Part shown: piece after piece, positions 6,116 to 8,000 of the stretch
Layout of the letters: every line of letters starts with the position of its first letter
How positions within the stretch are numbered: position 1 is the stretch's first letter
Assembly (NCBI GenBank): GCA_944338265.1
Contig: CALVLO010000065.1
Span: forward strand, 1-8,000
Direction: 5' to 3'
Source: an uncultured Clostridia bacterium
GTDB taxonomy: Bacteria; Bacillota; Clostridia; Christensenellales; Borkfalkiaceae
Length of the DNA stretch: 8,000 nucleotides
Translations under genes and position numbers: made by a program
The notes under the pieces: model-generated
The model's input: the letters and a program-made list of their open reading frames with translations, nothing else
The model's database searches: none
Told to the model about the DNA's origin: nothing

Positions 6116-7264
6116 TCAGCGCTCGAGGGGAACGCCCTTCTTTTCGCAGGCGTAGGCGTGATCGACGAACTGCCGTGCGCGGCGGGGAGACCTTCCTCCG
6201 CGGACAAGCGCCCAACGTTCTGCGAGCGCTTCGAGCGTCTCCCAAGGCGTCTTGAGTCCCGCATCGAGCGCGAGGGCGCGGACGATGGAGAGGTATTCCT
6301 GCTTGTTGGTCGCCGCAAAGAGGACGGTGATGCCGAAGCGGTCGGAAAGGGACAGGAGCTCCTCCTCGCTGTCGCCCGCGTGCACGCTGTTGGCGCGGGA
6401 GGAGAAATTTTCCTCCACAATGTGACGGCGGTTGCTTGTCGCCACGATCATCACGTTCCCGACGTGCCCCTCCATGCTGCCCTGCAGCGCCGCCTTCAAG
6501 GTGGAGACGCGGTCGTCGCCCTCTTGCAGCGAAAAATCATCGATGAAGACGACGAACTTCATCGGCTCGTCGGCAAGCCGCGTTTTGAGCGCGGGCAGGG
6601 CGAGAACGTTTTCTTTGGCGATCTCCACAAGGCGCAGCTTCTTATCGTGGAAGAGATTGACCATCGCATGCACGGTGGAGGATTTCCCCGTACCGCGGTC
6701 GCCGTAGAGGAGCATATCCGCATAGGGGAGCCCCTCCACGAAATTTTCAAAGTTATCCCGCACCTCCGCCTTTTCGCGCTCGTAGCCCTTGAGATCGGTG
6801 AGCGCCGTCTCGGAGGGGGAGAGGATGGGGACGAGCTCGCCCTCTTGAAAGCGGAATGCCCCGTGTGCGAGATAGCGCCCGTAGCCGTGCTTTTTGTAAA
6901 AGGCGGCAAGGCGGCGCACGGTGCCCTCATCCCACGCATCGCCGAAGGGGGCGGGCGCCTTGCCGAGGCAAAATCCGTCTTCCTCCGTCTCTGCAAGCGC
7001 CTCGCGGAGAAGGGCAAGATCGGCGGTGAACGCCTCCGTCACATAGCGGGAGGGGCGGCGCATCGCCGCGCATGTCCGCGAAAAGACGTTTTCGTCTTCG
7101 AGCACGGCTTGGGCGACATATGCGGCAAACGCCTCTTCCGCGCCGCGCTCGTACAGCCTGCGCAAAAATTGTGCGCGGCTCTTTTTTCCGTCTGCCAAGG
7201 CAAATGCGGCGATCAGGGGATCGGAGAGGATCCCCGCAAGCACCGTGAGGGCGTGGAGCTTCAT
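6116..7264 (-). CDS. DUF815-type AAA+ ATPase of unknown function
   Basis: A 382-residue P-loop ATPase. The N-terminal ~150 residues are mostly helical-looking and poorly characterised. They are followed by the DUF815 hallmark: DLKGYEREK at 157-165 and LLYGDRGTGKSS at 185-196 (Walker A). Walker B is VVFIDD at 238-243, ATSNRRH at 275-281 is sensor-1-like, SDRFG at 307-311 is a box VII-type motif, and GGRSPRRARQF at 356-366 is a sensor-2-like region. DUF815 proteins are annotated widely in bacteria as predicted ATPases with no settled role, and none can be assigned here. The start ATG has AAGGAA (plus-strand 7275-7280) 10 nt upstream and a good promoter behind it. The gene is divergent from ilvC and convergent with murC with zero bases between the stop codons. 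No signal peptide or membrane segment is apparent, so it is likely cytosolic. Confidence 0.9.
   Translation of the reverse strand: MKLHALTVLAGILSDPLIAAFALADGKKSRAQFLRRLYERGAEEAFAAYVAQAVLEDENVFSRTCAAMRRPSRYVTEAFTADLALLREALAETEEDGFCLGKAPAPFGDAWDEGTVRRLAAFYKKHGYGRYLAHGAFRFQEGELVPILSPSETALTDLKGYEREKAEVRDNFENFVEGLPYADMLLYGDRGTGKSSTVHAMVNLFHDKKLRLVEIAKENVLALPALKTRLADEPMKFVVFIDDFSLQEGDDRVSTLKAALQGSMEGHVGNVMIVATSNRRHIVEENFSSRANSVHAGDSEEELLSLSDRFGITVLFAATNKQEYLSIVRALALDAGLKTPWETLEALAERWALVRGGRSPRRARQFVDHAYACEKKGVPLER
6126..6144 (+). terminator. Weak possible murC terminator inside the ATPase gene
   Basis: A 4-bp stem AGGG/CCCT (6126-6129 with 6135-6138) closes a 5-nt loop and leads into TCTTTT. It lies 10 nt past the murC stop, inside the 3' coding end of the convergent ATPase. 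The stem is short and the T-run interrupted, so it would be weak at best; no better terminator for murC is visible. Confidence 0.2.
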
Positions 7265-7296
7265 GATTTTTCTGTTCCTTGCAGGATTTTTGCATC

Positions 7297-7325
7297 ATTA
7301 TACTGCATTTACGAAAAATATGCAA
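7297..7325 (-). promoter_or_regulatory. Promoter of the DUF815 ATPase gene
   Basis: On the minus strand a perfect TATAAT (7302-7297) sits 17 nt from TTGCAT (7325-7320), which matches the -35 consensus at three positions. The predicted start near 7290 gives a leader of about 25 nt containing AAGGAA. It is placed back to back with the ilvC promoter. Confidence 0.6.
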
Positions 7326-7365
7326 CTAATTGAAAAAATCATATGAAAAAAATACCGTTCGGCGC

Positions 7366-7394
7366 TTGACGGGAAGCGCGCACGGGGGTATAAT
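7366..7394 (+). promoter_or_regulatory. Sigma-A promoter of ilvC
   Basis: TTGACG (7366-7371) and TATAAT (7389-7394) are separated by 17 nt, with 11 of 12 consensus bases. The transcript start is expected near 7401, giving a leader of only about 26 nt with GGAGGA at 7413-7418. The leader is too short for a T-box riboswitch or leucine-type attenuator, so regulation, if any, would be at initiation. Confidence 0.88.
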
Positions 7395-7426
7395 ATTGAA
7401 GAATGAAAAAACGGAGGAGAACAAGT

Positions 7427-8000
7427 ATGGCACATAAAATTTACGATCCCGAAACACAGGAAGCGCGCATCTTCCACGAGGCAGACTGCGATTTGAAGCG
7501 TCTCAAGGGCAAGACGGTTGCCGTCATCGGCTTCGGCAGCCAGGGGCACGCGCACGCGCTCAACCTCAAAGACAGCGGCGTCAACGTCATCATCGGTCTC
7601 AACAAGGGCGGCAGGACGTGGCCCATCGCCGAGAAGGCGGGCTTCAAAGTGTATCCCGTCAAGGAAGCCGCGGAAAAGGCGGATATCATCATGATGCTCA
7701 CGCCCGACGAGAAGATGGCGGATATTTATAAGGAGAGCGTCGCGCCCGTCCTCACGGAGGGCAAGTATCTCGCCTTTGCGCACGGGTTCAACATCCACTT
7801 CAAGCAGATCGTTCCTCCCGCAGACGTCAACGTGTTCATGATCGCGCCCAAGGGTCCCGGTCATACGGTGCGCAGCGAGTATGTGGAGGGGCACGGTGTG
7901 CCCGATCTCGTCGCTGTCTATCAGGATCCTTCCGGCGATACGATGGATATCGCGCTCGCGTATGCGCTCGGCATCGGCGGCGCGCGTGCGGGCGTTTTGG
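7427..8000 (+). CDS. ilvC: Ketol-acid reductoisomerase IlvC, 3'-truncated
   Basis: Cytosolic Mg2+- and NAD(P)H-dependent enzyme that converts 2-acetolactate or 2-aceto-2-hydroxybutyrate to the dihydroxy acid in valine, isoleucine and leucine synthesis. The window holds 191 residues; class I enzymes are about 330-340, so the C-terminal knotted helical domain and its metal-binding residues lie beyond the end. Seen: the Rossmann motif GFGSQGHAHA at 35-44, the cofactor loop GLNKGGRTW at 57-65, AHGFNIHF at 118-125 (H119) and APKGPGHTVR at 140-149 (K142). The cofactor loop lacks the usual Arg and Ser residues. ATG 7427 is preferred because GGAGGA lies 8 nt upstream. An in-frame ATG at 7403 would add eight basic residues but lies at the transcript start without a ribosome binding site. 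No ilvB/N or leu genes are adjacent on the visible side. Confidence 0.97.
   Translation, partial: MAHKIYDPETQEARIFHEADCDLKRLKGKTVAVIGFGSQGHAHALNLKDSGVNVIIGLNKGGRTWPIAEKAGFKVYPVKEAAEKADIIMMLTPDEKMADIYKESVAPVLTEGKYLAFAHGFNIHFKQIVPPADVNVFMIAPKGPGHTVRSEYVEGHGVPDLVAVYQDPSGDTMDIALAYALGIGGARAGVL

Noticed and set aside
6158..7333. Long open frame (391 codons) on the plus strand opposite the ATPase gene
   Set aside because: The opposite frame holds the Walker motifs; this one has no recognisable domain and crosses the ATPase promoter.
7265..7426. T-box or attenuator upstream of ilvC
   Set aside because: The near-consensus promoter leaves a leader of only about 26 nt, far too short for either.
7403..7426. 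Upstream in-frame ATG extending IlvC by eight residues
   Set aside because: It lies at the predicted transcript start, has no ribosome binding site, and the added basic residues are not part of the family N-terminus.

Overview
The window looks like ordinary chromosomal DNA from a GC-rich member of the Clostridia (Bacillota). Three things suggest this: an IspH (LytB) domain fused to ribosomal protein S1, a SpoVG regulator, and strong AGGAGG-type ribosome binding sites. It carries no mobile element, phage gene, CRISPR array, tRNA or rRNA. The exact lineage cannot be named from the sequence; a gut-type clostridial genome is only an inference.

Layout: (1) 2-2086 (+) is the 5'-truncated ispH-S1 fusion, closed by a strong terminator at 2101-2128. 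(2) 2175-3983 (+) is htpG, the bacterial Hsp90. (3) 4114-4326 (+) is a cold-shock protein behind a perfect consensus sigma-A promoter and a ~72-nt leader. (4) 4376-4645 (-) is spoVG, convergent with the cold-shock gene. The two share a 41-bp perfect palindrome that works as a bidirectional terminator. (5) 4796-6115 (+) is murC, divergent from spoVG and without a recognisable Shine-Dalgarno sequence. (6) 6116-7264 (-) is a DUF815-type AAA+ ATPase whose stop codon directly abuts that of murC. (7) 7427-8000 (+) is ilvC, cut by the window end, with its own near-consensus promoter.

Most genes appear to be separate transcription units, several with a visible promoter or terminator. The content is housekeeping: isoprenoid synthesis and translation, chaperone and cold-shock functions, a sporulation/cell-wall regulator beside a peptidoglycan ligase, an uncharacterised ATPase, and branched-chain amino-acid synthesis. 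No metabolic operon is evident.

The most interesting signal lies inside the ispH-S1 fusion. An AT-rich island holds a near-consensus extended -10 promoter (TTGAGA-17-TATACT with TGC before the -10). About 240 nt further on, exactly at the domain junction, an in-frame ATG follows a GGAGG. Together they could yield a free 453-residue S1 protein in addition to the fusion. Second-tier observations are alternative hairpins in the cold-shock leader, a possibly leaderless murC, a zero-gap convergent gene pair with no strong terminator, and an unusual cofactor loop in IlvC. I found no clear new defence or mobile system.
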